Assembly: GCA_947627465.1 (NCBI GenBank)
Contig: CANQWD010000019.1
Span: 1 to 47,123 of the forward strand
Reading direction: 5' to 3'
DNA: 47,123 nt
Source of the DNA: an uncultured Clostridia bacterium
GTDB lineage: Bacteria; Bacillota; Clostridia; Oscillospirales; Ruminococcaceae
Within the stretch, counting starts at the first letter, position 1, and the number at the start of each line of letters is the position of its first letter. Shown here piece after piece: positions 35,578 through 43,563 of this stretch. The position numbers and the translations under genes are program-made. The notes beneath the pieces were generated by a model. The model was not told where the DNA came from and ran no database searches. It saw only the letters and a list, made by a program, of their open reading frames with translations.

Positions 35578-36933
35578 TTACTGATTGGTTTTAATGTTCT
35601 TGATAATATCCTCGACTACGGAACGGAAGCTGCTGTCGCGCTCCATTTCCTCTTTGACGGACTTTATCGCGTATACGACCGTTGAGTGATCGCGCCCGTT
35701 GAACTCTTTGCCTATCGTTTCATAAGGAAGTCCGGTAACATCCTGAATTACGTATATCGCCACCTTGCGCGCCTGCGAGATGTTCGCGGTGCGGCGCTGA
35801 GAACGCATCTCCTCGGGATCAATATTATATATCTTACCCACCTCGCCGATTATTTTGTCTATCGTTACCGGAATGGGCTGATGATCGGTGACTATGTCCT
35901 TTATCACATTCTGCGCCACGGTTATCGTGGGCTTAAGCTGAGACACCATATAAAGCGCGTTCAGCTTTGTTACAACTCCCTCTATCTGGCGAATATTGCT
36001 TTTGAGCTTTGTGGCTATGTAATCTATTACCTCGTCGCCTATGCTGAAATTCAGAAGCTCCGCCTTACGCTGTATGATAGCCAGTCTTGTTTCGTATTCC
36101 GGCGGCTTTACGTCGGCGATAAGTCCGCTTGAAAAGCGCGTTCTCAATCTATCGGATATCGACTTTATCTCCTTGGCGGGACGGTCCGACGTTAATACGA
36201 TAACCTTATTCTGATTATAAAGCTCATTGAATATATGGAAAAACTTCTCCTCGGTCTGGTCTTTACCCGCTATGAACTGAATATCGTCTATCAAAAGAGC
36301 GTCGGCGCTTCTGTATTTTTCGTCGAACTCCTCCACGTTATTTGAGGAGATTGCGTGCAGAAACTCGTTGGTGAACGTTTCCGCGGGAATATAGATGATA
36401 TTGATCCCGGGGTAGTTGCTTTGCATTTCGTTTTGTATTGCCGAGAGCAGGTGCGTTTTGCCAAGTCCCGAATCACCGTAAATAAAAAGCGGATTAAACT
36501 TTTCGTGCTGCTTTTTCGCAACGGTCTTTGCCGCTACAAACGCCAGGTTATTCGACGGTCCGACTATAAAGTTATTAAAGGTATAAGTTATTTTATTATT
36601 TATCGTTCCGATAGTATCGTTTATATTATCGGTGTTCATAAGCGTTTCCACGGAGGACTTGCTTGCCGCCGCAGCGGGATCCACGATTATTTCGCACTTC
36701 ATGGGCACGCCAAGAATATTTTTCAGTTGTTCCTCAATATAAGGAACATACAGCGAATTGAGCGTGTCGCGCTTGAAATCTATATCGGTCGCCAAAACGA
36801 ACGTGCCGCTTTCCATTTTTACGGGCACCAGAGGATCAAGCCAGATGTCTCTTGCCGTATCCGAAAGCTCATATTCCTTGACGCAATTATCGACAACGCA
36901 TCTGTAAATATCGGAGAGAGAAGTCAAATCCAT
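35578..36933 (-). CDS. dnaA: Chromosomal replication initiator DnaA
   Basis: The 451-residue protein has N-terminal domain I (MDLTSLSDIYRCVVDNC...), a linker, AAA+ domain III with Walker A GDSGLGKTH, Walker B LLIDDIQF and sensor LTSDRPAKEIKSISDRLRTRFSSGL, and DNA-binding domain IV. Domain IV reads NISQARKVAIYVIQDVTGL...GKEFNGRDHSTVVYA. The usual signature GGRDHTTV is NGRDHSTV, and the FPRQ-type helix start is QARK. The start is chosen by homology, since ribosome sites are weak. Confidence 0.96.
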   Translation of the reverse strand: MDLTSLSDIYRCVVDNCVKEYELSDTARDIWLDPLVPVKMESGTFVLATDIDFKRDTLNSLYVPYIEEQLKNILGVPMKCEIIVDPAAAASKSSVETLMNTDNINDTIGTINNKITYTFNNFIVGPSNNLAFVAAKTVAKKQHEKFNPLFIYGDSGLGKTHLLSAIQNEMQSNYPGINIIYIPAETFTNEFLHAISSNNVEEFDEKYRSADALLIDDIQFIAGKDQTEEKFFHIFNELYNQNKVIVLTSDRPAKEIKSISDRLRTRFSSGLIADVKPPEYETRLAIIQRKAELLNFSIGDEVIDYIATKLKSNIRQIEGVVTKLNALYMVSQLKPTITVAQNVIKDIVTDHQPIPVTIDKIIGEVGKIYNIDPEEMRSQRRTANISQARKVAIYVIQDVTGLPYETIGKEFNGRDHSTVVYAIKSVKEEMERDSSFRSVVEDIIKNIKTNQ

Positions 36934-36995
36934 GTTTTTCACCATTCCACTACAAATAAAGCCAAAAAAATTAACTTTTAACAATACCTTATATA

Positions 36996-37024
36996 ATTAT
37001 ACCATATTCCGCAAATTTTTTCAA
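36996..37024 (-). promoter_or_regulatory. dnaA: dnaA promoter
   Basis: On the minus strand: TTGAAA, 17 bp, TATAAT, 63 bp upstream of the dnaA ATG. Confidence 0.8.
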
Positions 37025-37127
37025 GTTCTTTTATACAAAAATAACAACGGATTTTAACAAGTAATATGTGAAAATTCAACAAACAGGAAAAATCGGCTTG
37101 CACCAAAAGTTTCCGAGGCTCTTTTTT

Positions 37128-37317
37128 AAGGCTACACCGCACAAAAATTGGTCTGTCGGTCAGCCCCTCTGTCACTTCGTGACACCTCCCCCACAGGGGG
37201 AGATCACGCCTTGCAAGCGAACTTTGTGCAAGATGACCGAGTGACTTTCAGTCACCCTAAAAGATGCAAGCAAGCGGACGGCAAAGCACGAAGTGCGGTC
37301 TTTGTGCGGTGTAGCCT
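37128..37317. mobile_element. MITE family 1, copy B (beside oriC)
   Basis: Terminal repeats AGGCTACACCGCAC and GTGCGGTGTAGCCT enclose about 190 bp. The base change GCAA to GCTA occurs at both ends, a compensatory change that keeps the ends complementary. The CCCCTCTGTCACTTCGTGAC...CCCCCACAGGGGG interior resembles copy A in reverse. Flanked by TA on both sides. Confidence 0.75.
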
Positions 37318-37930
37318 TAAGGGAACAATGAACTTTTAAACGTAGTTTTCCAAATTTTCAACATTTCATTGTTGAAAGTGTGAAATCAAATTATACAGAA
37401 TGTAGAGTTAATGAAATTGTTGAAAACTTGGTTGAAAATGTGAAAAAACACCTTAAAACAGCCGCGATTTTGTGAAAAGTATATTTTCTGTGATGAAATT
37501 TTGATATTTTGGGTTATTTTTTTCTTTTTTTTTTTCAATTTGATATAATTTCGGAAGCTCGATTTTTGCGAATTCTTCGTTATTTTTGTTTTTTCTCTCA
37601 TTTTTTTGTTGAAAACTTTTCAATTTTTTGAAAATTTTGAGTTTTTCGGACAAGTTTTCAACAAAAAAGTGAGGAAAACTCCTTGAAAATGTTGAAAACT
37701 CGGTTAAATATGTTAGAAAGCGGCTTTACTTCGTTATTTTTTTCACAGTTGAATAGTTTATAAGTTGTCCGTTTTTGTTATAAAGCATTTGAATGTTTGA
37801 TGAATAACTTTTTTTCAACTTTTTATTTGTGGAATGTTGAAAGTTTTGCGGAGTTTTAAAGACTGCTTTGTTGGTTTAAATTACTGCATTCTATTGCCAA
37901 TAAGTGGAAAATAAAATAATAAATATGTAA
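37318..37930. other. Candidate replication origin oriC
   Basis: About 610 bp of gene-free, very AT-rich DNA sits between diverging gene sets. It has five exact copies of TTTTCAACA in either orientation (37355, 37418, 37607, 37655, 37690) and several 8-of-9 variants (37370, 37430, 37812, 37835). Long T tracts at 37516-37536 could be an unwinding element. No classical TTATCCACA box is present, so the 9-mers are the likely DnaA boxes. Apparent short frames in it are low-complexity and unsupported. Confidence 0.8.
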
Positions 37931-37934
37931 GTAC

Positions 37935-37963
37935 TTGATTTATTTTCCTAAAAATGTTATAAT
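37935..37963 (+). promoter_or_regulatory. Promoter of the rightward esterase gene
   Basis: TTGATT, 17 bp, TATAAT, 49 bp upstream of the ATG at 38012. Confidence 0.8.
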
Positions 37964-38011
37964 ATATTTATAATGTATATTATACAGTATTACGGTTCGG
38001 AGGCAGTAAAA

Positions 38012-38821
38012 ATGACAGTTAAGACTTTTTCCATAAATCCCGAAAAAACGGCGTTTGTTAAAGCGTATCTTCCCGATGTTATTTCCGATATCGGATATTG
38101 TGAAAAACGTCCGTCCGTGGTGATCTTTCCGGGCGGCGGCTACGAGTACTGCTCCGACCGCGAGGGCGAGCCTATCGCTTTTCAGTATCTCGCGGCGGGC
38201 TATGCGGCGTTCGTGGTTACATATTCCTGCAATAAGGCGTTTCCCGCGCCGCTTATCGACGCGGCGTATACGTTCTGCAAACTGCGCATGAGAGCCGAGG
38301 AGTTCTGTATAGACCCCGATAAAATGGCGGTTTTGGGCTGCTCGGCGGGCGGACATCTGGCCGGGTGTCTCGCCACTATGTGGAACGACGTTTCGGTAGT
38401 CAAAACAATAGGCTGCACTGCCGAGGAGTTAAGACCGAACGCCGCCGTGCTCTGCTATCCCGTGATAAGCGGAGTTACTTCTCCGCACGAGGGCAGCTTT
38501 AAAGTGCTGCTCGGGGAGGATCCCACGCGTTCGGACTTGTCGCGGCTGTCGCTTGAGAACCGCGTAACTCCCAAAACTCCGCCTATTTTCATTTGGGCTA
38601 CCGCGAACGACAATACGGTATCGGCGCACAATTCGCTTGTTATGGCGAAAGCGTGTATTTCCAACAAAATTCCCGTGGAGCTGCACCTTTTTGACGAAGG
38701 TCCTCACGGCATTTCAACCTGCGATAAACCGATAGCTCACAACGACAGTTACTTAAAGCCGCATGTTCGGCAGTGGGTGAATTTGTCGATTGAATTCCTA
38801 AATAAATATATGAACGTATAG
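38012..38821 (+). CDS. Alpha/beta hydrolase, acetyl-esterase type
   Basis: The 269-residue protein starts after CGGAGG. It has oxyanion-loop FPGGGYEYCS, nucleophile elbow GCSAGGHLAG (Ser about 115), the acid TANDNTVSA and the catalytic His in EGPHGIS. It lacks a signal peptide. The layout is that of BD-FAE/xylan acetyl-esterase-like enzymes that deacylate small carbohydrate esters; the substrate is inferred from the family. It is the first gene right of oriC. Confidence 0.88.
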   Translation: MTVKTFSINPEKTAFVKAYLPDVISDIGYCEKRPSVVIFPGGGYEYCSDREGEPIAFQYLAAGYAAFVVTYSCNKAFPAPLIDAAYTFCKLRMRAEEFCIDPDKMAVLGCSAGGHLAGCLATMWNDVSVVKTIGCTAEELRPNAAVLCYPVISGVTSPHEGSFKVLLGEDPTRSDLSRLSLENRVTPKTPPIFIWATANDNTVSAHNSLVMAKACISNKIPVELHLFDEGPHGISTCDKPIAHNDSYLKPHVRQWVNLSIEFLNKYMNV

Positions 38822-38823
38822 AT

Positions 38824-38857
38824 CAATTGACAATGTACAATTAAAAATTGACAATTT
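38824..38857. repeat. AATTGACAAT intergenic repeat, copy 3
   Basis: CAATTGACAATGTACAATT followed by AAATTGACAATTTTTTTT, directly after the esterase stop. The T run might also serve as a weak terminator. Confidence 0.65.
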
Positions 38858-38873
38858 TTTTTGGAGAGCCGAG

Positions 38874-39203
38874 ATGTTTGACAAAAAGGTTGTTTACACA
38901 AAAGGCGAAAAAGTTGCCGAGATAATAAGCGGAGTTGTGACAGTCGGCGCTGTCGGCGGGTATATCGCGCTGTTTGCTTTGGGAAAAATTTCGGGCGTTT
39001 CTATGATACTTATTGTGGTCTCGCTGATTTTGTATACCGCGTTTACTTTGTGTTCGGCGTTTCCCGGGTTTACGAATATAGCGATGAATCCGGAAAAATG
39101 CACCGAGAAAAATCTGCGGTCAATTCGGCGCGGGTGTATCGCCGCAAAGATTATTTTTGTCGGACTGATGTTCGCTATGTCGGCGGTCGACGCTATATTA
39201 TAA
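38874..39203 (+). CDS. Small membrane protein, paralogue of 40945
   Basis: The 109-residue protein has three predicted helices (about 20-37, 42-65, 88-108) and the shared patterns GEK.AE..SG...GG.I......G.I, ......YTA.TLCS..P, and NPEK..EKNLR..R..CIAAKI. No family is recognised. About a third of residues match the paralogue six genes on, which lies in the same orientation. GGAG precedes the ATG. Confidence 0.75.
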   Translation: MFDKKVVYTKGEKVAEIISGVVTVGAVGGYIALFALGKISGVSMILIVVSLILYTAFTLCSAFPGFTNIAMNPEKCTEKNLRSIRRGCIAAKIIFVGLMFAMSAVDAIL

Positions 39204-39223
39204 TAAGGTAAGGATAATTAAGT

Positions 39224-39772
39224 ATGAGCGGCAGCTTGGGCGAAAAAATATTAGATCACTACGAAACGTTTTTGGGAGCTTATATCGGCGCGGAAAAATA
39301 CTCAGATGAAAGCCGCAGTCTGCAAATACTCGGCTTTGACAAGGTTTTTGAGAACAGCCTGACTTTCGCAACGTTCGGATTGTCAAATTATGCGGACGAT
39401 ATAAACGCTCTCTGCGAAACGGTTATGAATGTTGACGGCGATTACGATAATTGCGCCGAGCTGTTGGCAAACGCTGTTTTTTATATCATTCGGCAAAAAA
39501 TGGATTTTGGCGCAGGTATGTACATAAGCGGACTTGATAACGTCGTCGAGGGATTTTCCAAAGCGCACAATAAGTCTGCGCTGTATTTTACCCAGCCTTA
39601 TGCCTTTCCCAATGAGTTTTCAAGGACGGGCGAGTGTAAAATATTCGACGCGTTCTTCATTACCGAGAGAGAAGCGGAGTTTATAAAGCAAAACGGCGCG
39701 GACGCGTTCGAGGACGTTTTGGAAGAGCGCGGGGCAGACGTTATCATGCTTGACAGACCTTCGGTGATTTAA
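39224..39772 (+). CDS. Suppressor-of-fused (SUFU)-domain-like protein
   Basis: The 182-residue soluble protein has a C-terminal ending (IFDAFFITEREAEFIKQNGADAFEDVLEERGADVIMLDRPSVI) that fits the bacterial SUFU family, as does the central GAGMYISG...F.QPYAFPNEF. Bacterial SUFU proteins often occur as immunity or stress proteins, including with polymorphic toxins; no toxin is visible here. An AAGG ribosome site precedes it. Confidence 0.72.
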   Translation: MSGSLGEKILDHYETFLGAYIGAEKYSDESRSLQILGFDKVFENSLTFATFGLSNYADDINALCETVMNVDGDYDNCAELLANAVFYIIRQKMDFGAGMYISGLDNVVEGFSKAHNKSALYFTQPYAFPNEFSRTGECKIFDAFFITEREAEFIKQNGADAFEDVLEERGADVIMLDRPSVI

Positions 39773-39785
39773 ATAAGGAAGAATT

Positions 39786-40406
39786 ATGGTAGATATTGAA
39801 AAAATTACGGAGGACGTCTCCGAGTTCAACAAAAATTACGAGGGAACAAAGCTCAAAACCCGCGAGGAGTTGAACGCCTATATATCGGACGCGGATGATA
39901 TTCTCGGGAAACACCCCAATCCCGAGGGCGAAGTACGAAAGATTCTTGGAAAGTTCTGCTCTCATTTGGGGTGTTTGGTGACGGTTTTCGGGCAGGATTT
40001 GGATAACGGCATACGGTACTATCACAAGTCGATAGAGCTTGACCCCGAAAGCTACGATATTCGGTGGGAATACTACACCACTCTAGAGGAAATAGTCGAG
40101 GACAACGAATACCGTACTCTCGAGTTGGTTCAAGACGCAATAGACTGTCTGACTTTCTGCATAGATCACTGCGATACTCCCGAGCTGAAAGAGGAGCATT
40201 ATATACATTACCGCTACACGGATTTGGGTCGTGTTTATATGGCGGCGGGCGATTACAAAAAAGCGAAAGAGTGCTTTGAAAAGTCGCTTGAGATACTGCC
40301 GAACGACGCGGCGCGAAATCAACTTAACGCCGTTAAGAAAAAGCTGGGAAATCCCGTCGTGCGGTTTTTCAAAAGGTTGTTTTCGGGTTTCCGAAAGAAA
40401 GGATAA
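39786..40406 (+). CDS. TPR-repeat protein
   Basis: The 206-residue protein has tetratricopeptide repeats at about residues 72-105 (GIRYYHKSIELDPESYDIRWEYY) and 150-185 (LGRVYMAAGDYKKAKECFEKSLEILPND). It ends in a basic tail (VRFFKRLFSGFRKKG) that may touch membrane or RNA. It has no signal peptide. It is probably a cytoplasmic adaptor. It lies 13 nt after the SUFU-like gene and 5 nt before the cysteine hydrolase, so it belongs to the same transcript. Confidence 0.82.
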   Translation: MVDIEKITEDVSEFNKNYEGTKLKTREELNAYISDADDILGKHPNPEGEVRKILGKFCSHLGCLVTVFGQDLDNGIRYYHKSIELDPESYDIRWEYYTTLEEIVEDNEYRTLELVQDAIDCLTFCIDHCDTPELKEEHYIHYRYTDLGRVYMAAGDYKKAKECFEKSLEILPNDAARNQLNAVKKKLGNPVVRFFKRLFSGFRKKG

Positions 40407-40411
40407 CTCAA

Positions 40412-40903
40412 ATGAAAGCGCTTTTGGTTATTGATATGCAGGAATTTACCGTCGGAAAAAATCACGCCAAAATGTTCAAATACGAACCCGACATCATCTC
40501 AAAGGTGAACAAGGTCATCAAGCAAAATGAGTTTGTAGTCTACATAAGAAATATTATGAAGAACAACTTTATAAATAGGCTCGCGCCCATGAAGTGTTTT
40601 GACGGCTCGCTCGAAGCGGAGCTTGCAGAGGGCTTGAAGAGAGTTTCGGAAAACGTCTTTGATAAGTACGCAGGCGACGCTTTCTCCAATGAAAAGCTTG
40701 GCGCGTTTTTAAAGAAAAACGGAGTTCGCGAGGTTGAGTTGGTCGGCGTGGACGGCGGCGGGTGTGTGGCGTTGACCGCTATCGGCGCGGTGAACGCGGG
40801 ATTTAAAGTCACGCTGAACACCTCGGCTATCGGCACGGTTTTCAAGAGCAAGCAAAAAGTCTATTATAAAACTTTGCGTGAACTCGGTGCGGAATTTATA
40901 TAA
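40412..40903 (+). CDS. Isochorismatase-like cysteine hydrolase
   Basis: The 163-residue protein has the catalytic triad by motif: Asp in LLVIDMQ (residue 8), Lys in FDKYAGDAF, and the nucleophilic Cys in GVDGGGCVALTA. The family hydrolyses amides or enol ethers such as nicotinamide or isochorismate; the substrate cannot be told. It is shorter than nicotinamidases (about 200). GAAAGGA precedes the ATG. Confidence 0.88.
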   Translation: MKALLVIDMQEFTVGKNHAKMFKYEPDIISKVNKVIKQNEFVVYIRNIMKNNFINRLAPMKCFDGSLEAELAEGLKRVSENVFDKYAGDAFSNEKLGAFLKKNGVREVELVGVDGGGCVALTAIGAVNAGFKVTLNTSAIGTVFKSKQKVYYKTLRELGAEFI

Positions 40904-40944
40904 AAGCGTATTTCTCGGACGTTATTGAGTAAGGGGGTGCTGTA

Positions 40945-41280
40945 ATGAAAATTGAAAAGCTTAGCTACACAATCGGTGAAAAAGCCGCCGAGACAGCAAG
41001 CGGAATTATCGCGGCGGGCGGCATAGCGGGTTTGCTGATAATGACAGGCTTAGGTCGTATCGACGGAGACAACGTTATTATCGCGCTTTGTGTGGGAATA
41101 TTCTACGCGGCGCTTACCTTATGCTCTGTTTGTCCTCAGCACGCCAATCTTTTTACGCACCCCGAAAAGATATCCGAGAAAAGACTTCGCGCCGCGCGTA
41201 AGATCTGCATTGCCGCAAAGATAGTTATTTGCTCGGCACTTTGCGTTTTTCCGATAATCGGAATAGAAATACATAATTAA
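40945..41280 (+). CDS. Small membrane protein, paralogue of 38874
   Basis: The 111-residue protein has three predicted helices. It shares GEKAAETASGIIAAGGIAG, AALTLCSVCPQ and HPEKISEKRLRAARKICIAAKI with the 109-residue protein upstream. A GGGGG element precedes the ATG. Function unknown; a duplication within the cluster is the simplest origin. Confidence 0.75.
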   Translation: MKIEKLSYTIGEKAAETASGIIAAGGIAGLLIMTGLGRIDGDNVIIALCVGIFYAALTLCSVCPQHANLFTHPEKISEKRLRAARKICIAAKIVICSALCVFPIIGIEIHN

Positions 41281-41307
41281 TTTTTTTATAAGAAAGGACA
41301 AAAGAAA

Positions 41308-42573
41308 ATGAAAAAACCGTTTGTAACAAAAGAACAAGTAGAGGAGATAGTGAAAACCTATCCCACCCCCTTTCACATCTATGATGAAAAGGGCATACGC
41401 GAGAACGCAAGAGCTTTGAAAGCCGCGTTTTCGTGGAACAAGGGTTTTCGCGAATATTTCGCGGTTAAGGCTACTCCGAACCCGTTTATTATGAAAGTGC
41501 TTCAGAGCGAGGGCTGCGGCTTCGACTGCTCCAGCTACACCGAGCTTTTGCTTTCCGACGAGGTTGGCGCTAAGGAGCACGACATTATGTTCAGCTCCAA
41601 CGCCACTCCCGACTTGGATTTCAAGAAAGCGTTTGAACTTGGCGCTATCATCAACCTCGACGACTTCACGCACATTGACGTGCTTGACAAGCTGACGGGT
41701 ATTCCCGAAACTATCTGCTGCCGCTACAATCCCGGCGGCGAGTTCAAGACGGACGGTTCTCCGAACGTTATGGACACTCCGCGCGACGCGAAGTACGGAA
41801 TGACGCACGAACAGATAATCGAAGCGTATAAAATTCTCAAAGAAAAGGGCGCTAAGAAATTCGGCATGCATGCGTTTCTCGCCTCAAATACTTTGACGAA
41901 CGAGTATTACCCCACTCTCGCGCGGATAATGTTCAAGGCGGCTGTTGAAATTAAAGAGAAGTCGGGCGTTGAGATCTCGTTCATCAATTTAAGCGGCGGC
42001 GTGGGGATTCCCTACAAGCCCGACCAGCCCGCTAACGATATTGCGGTTATCGGCGAGGGAGTTCGCAAGGCTTACGAAGAAATTCTCGTTCCCGCGGGAA
42101 TGGGCGACGTGGCGATTTTCACCGAATTGGGTCGGTTTATGCTCGCGCCTTACGGAATGTTAGTCGCTACGGCAATTCGCGAAAAGCATATTTATAAGGA
42201 GTACATAGGCTTGGACGCGTGTGCCGCCAATCTGATGAGACCCGCTATTTACGGCGCATATCATCACATCACGGTTTTGGGCAAGGAAAACGCTCCGTGC
42301 GACTGCAAGTATGATATCACGGGCGGACTTTGTGAAAACTGCGACAAGTTCGCGGTTGACCGTATGCTGCCGAAAATCGAGCTCGGCGACTACATTGCCA
42401 TTCACGATACGGGTGCGCACGGCTTCTCTATGGGCTACAACTACAACGGAAAACTGCGTTCCGCCGAACTTCTGCTCCGCGAGGACGGTTCGGTGAAACT
42501 TATTCGCCGCGCCGAGACCCCCGACGACTACTTTGCAACGTTTGATTTCGCAAATGGAGATTTCAAACTGTAA
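41308..42573 (+). CDS. lysA: Diaminopimelate decarboxylase
   Basis: The 421-residue PLP enzyme of fold type III has the PLP lysine in YFAVKATPNP (about residue 54), GCGFDCSSYTEL, the PLP-phosphate GGV and EGVR, and the C-terminal GGLCENCDKF...GDYIAIHDTGAHGFSMGYNYNG with the active-site cysteine. It makes lysine from meso-diaminopimelate, the last step of lysine synthesis. It stands downstream of unrelated genes with its own GAAAGGA site. Confidence 0.92.
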   Translation: MKKPFVTKEQVEEIVKTYPTPFHIYDEKGIRENARALKAAFSWNKGFREYFAVKATPNPFIMKVLQSEGCGFDCSSYTELLLSDEVGAKEHDIMFSSNATPDLDFKKAFELGAIINLDDFTHIDVLDKLTGIPETICCRYNPGGEFKTDGSPNVMDTPRDAKYGMTHEQIIEAYKILKEKGAKKFGMHAFLASNTLTNEYYPTLARIMFKAAVEIKEKSGVEISFINLSGGVGIPYKPDQPANDIAVIGEGVRKAYEEILVPAGMGDVAIFTELGRFMLAPYGMLVATAIREKHIYKEYIGLDACAANLMRPAIYGAYHHITVLGKENAPCDCKYDITGGLCENCDKFAVDRMLPKIELGDYIAIHDTGAHGFSMGYNYNGKLRSAELLLREDGSVKLIRRAETPDDYFATFDFANGDFKL

Positions 42574-42600
42574 CTATCGCTTTATTGATAGGAGGTACGT

Positions 42601-43530
42601 ATGAAAAAGAGTTGTTTATCAGTTCTATTGATTGCGCTAATGTCCATGCTGATCTTTTGCGGGTGCGGTTCCGAAAATAACGGGATCGTCAATACCGCTT
42701 CTCAGACCGTTTCTGGCAATAACTCGCGGGCTTCCGATATAAACAGTTTAACGCCGTCCGCAAATTCGGACGGCGCGGGAGAACAAAGCACGGTCGGTTT
42801 TTTGGGAAACCTTTCCAAACCCGAAACGCCGTCCGCCGATATCGCGAATATGTCTTTGAACGTAAACAACGTGGATATCAACGTTCGAGAAGCGTTATAC
42901 TGCACCGATTCCGGATATTCCGTATTTATTTCCGGCGAAAAAGACGGCGATTATTTCTTTGCGGCGCTTGATATGGTAAACGCGTTTACCGCGGACAGCT
43001 CGTTTTCACAATCCGATTTCGGGAATACCATGCAGATCACGGCGACTGTTTCCCGACCCGATTCTCAAGAGGTTTACTCCGGGGTCACTCCCAATACGAT
43101 ATCAAACGCTTCGGTTTCGATAAATGATATTTCAAACGGCGTTATGAACGTCTCCATATCGGGAACTATCAATACCGACGCGGGCGATATACCTTTTAAA
43201 GCTTCGGGTGCGGTCAAATCATCGACCAACGCGGAGATAATGAATATCATAAACGGGTACGGCGATATTTTAGGTACAAATAACGGCAACGGAAATAGCA
43301 ACGGTTACGGTCACGACACAGATCATAATCACGGAAACGGCGGCAATCACCAATTATGTGCCGGCTGTAAGGGCAACGGCAAGTGTCAATTCTGCAAAGG
43401 CGACGGAACTTGTCATTCGTGTTTCGGAGGTATCGACCACTGCATTGACTGCGGAGGCACTAACGTCTGCACAAAATGCGGCGGAAGCGGAATTTGCAAA
43501 TACTGCAGCGGAAACTGTTATATCAACTAA
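42601..43530 (+). CDS. Lipoprotein with six-CxxC zinc-knuckle-like tail
   Basis: The 309-residue protein has a lipoprotein signal (MKKSCLSVLLIALMSMLIFCGC, probable lipidated Cys22), a Ser/Asn-rich linker and a beta-rich domain at about residues 75-220. A Gly/Asn/His spacer (NGNGNSNGYGHDTDHNHGNGGNH) follows. The last about 50 residues hold six CxxC pairs (CAGC, CQFC, CHSC, CIDC, CTKC, CKYC) with CxxCxGxG rhythm like the DnaJ zinc region. Such a tail would be expected in the cytoplasm, yet the signal places it outside. The function is unknown. AGGAGG precedes the ATG. Confidence 0.8.
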   Translation: MKKSCLSVLLIALMSMLIFCGCGSENNGIVNTASQTVSGNNSRASDINSLTPSANSDGAGEQSTVGFLGNLSKPETPSADIANMSLNVNNVDINVREALYCTDSGYSVFISGEKDGDYFFAALDMVNAFTADSSFSQSDFGNTMQITATVSRPDSQEVYSGVTPNTISNASVSINDISNGVMNVSISGTINTDAGDIPFKASGAVKSSTNAEIMNIINGYGDILGTNNGNGNSNGYGHDTDHNHGNGGNHQLCAGCKGNGKCQFCKGDGTCHSCFGGIDHCIDCGGTNVCTKCGGSGICKYCSGNCYIN

Positions 43531-43563
43531 ACGTAAAAAATTTTTTGCACGGTGGTGAACGGA

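Noticed and set aside
37386-37653. Two overlapping lysine-rich minus-strand frames in oriC
   Set aside because: Low-complexity products of A/T tracts with no ribosome site; the region is better read as oriC.
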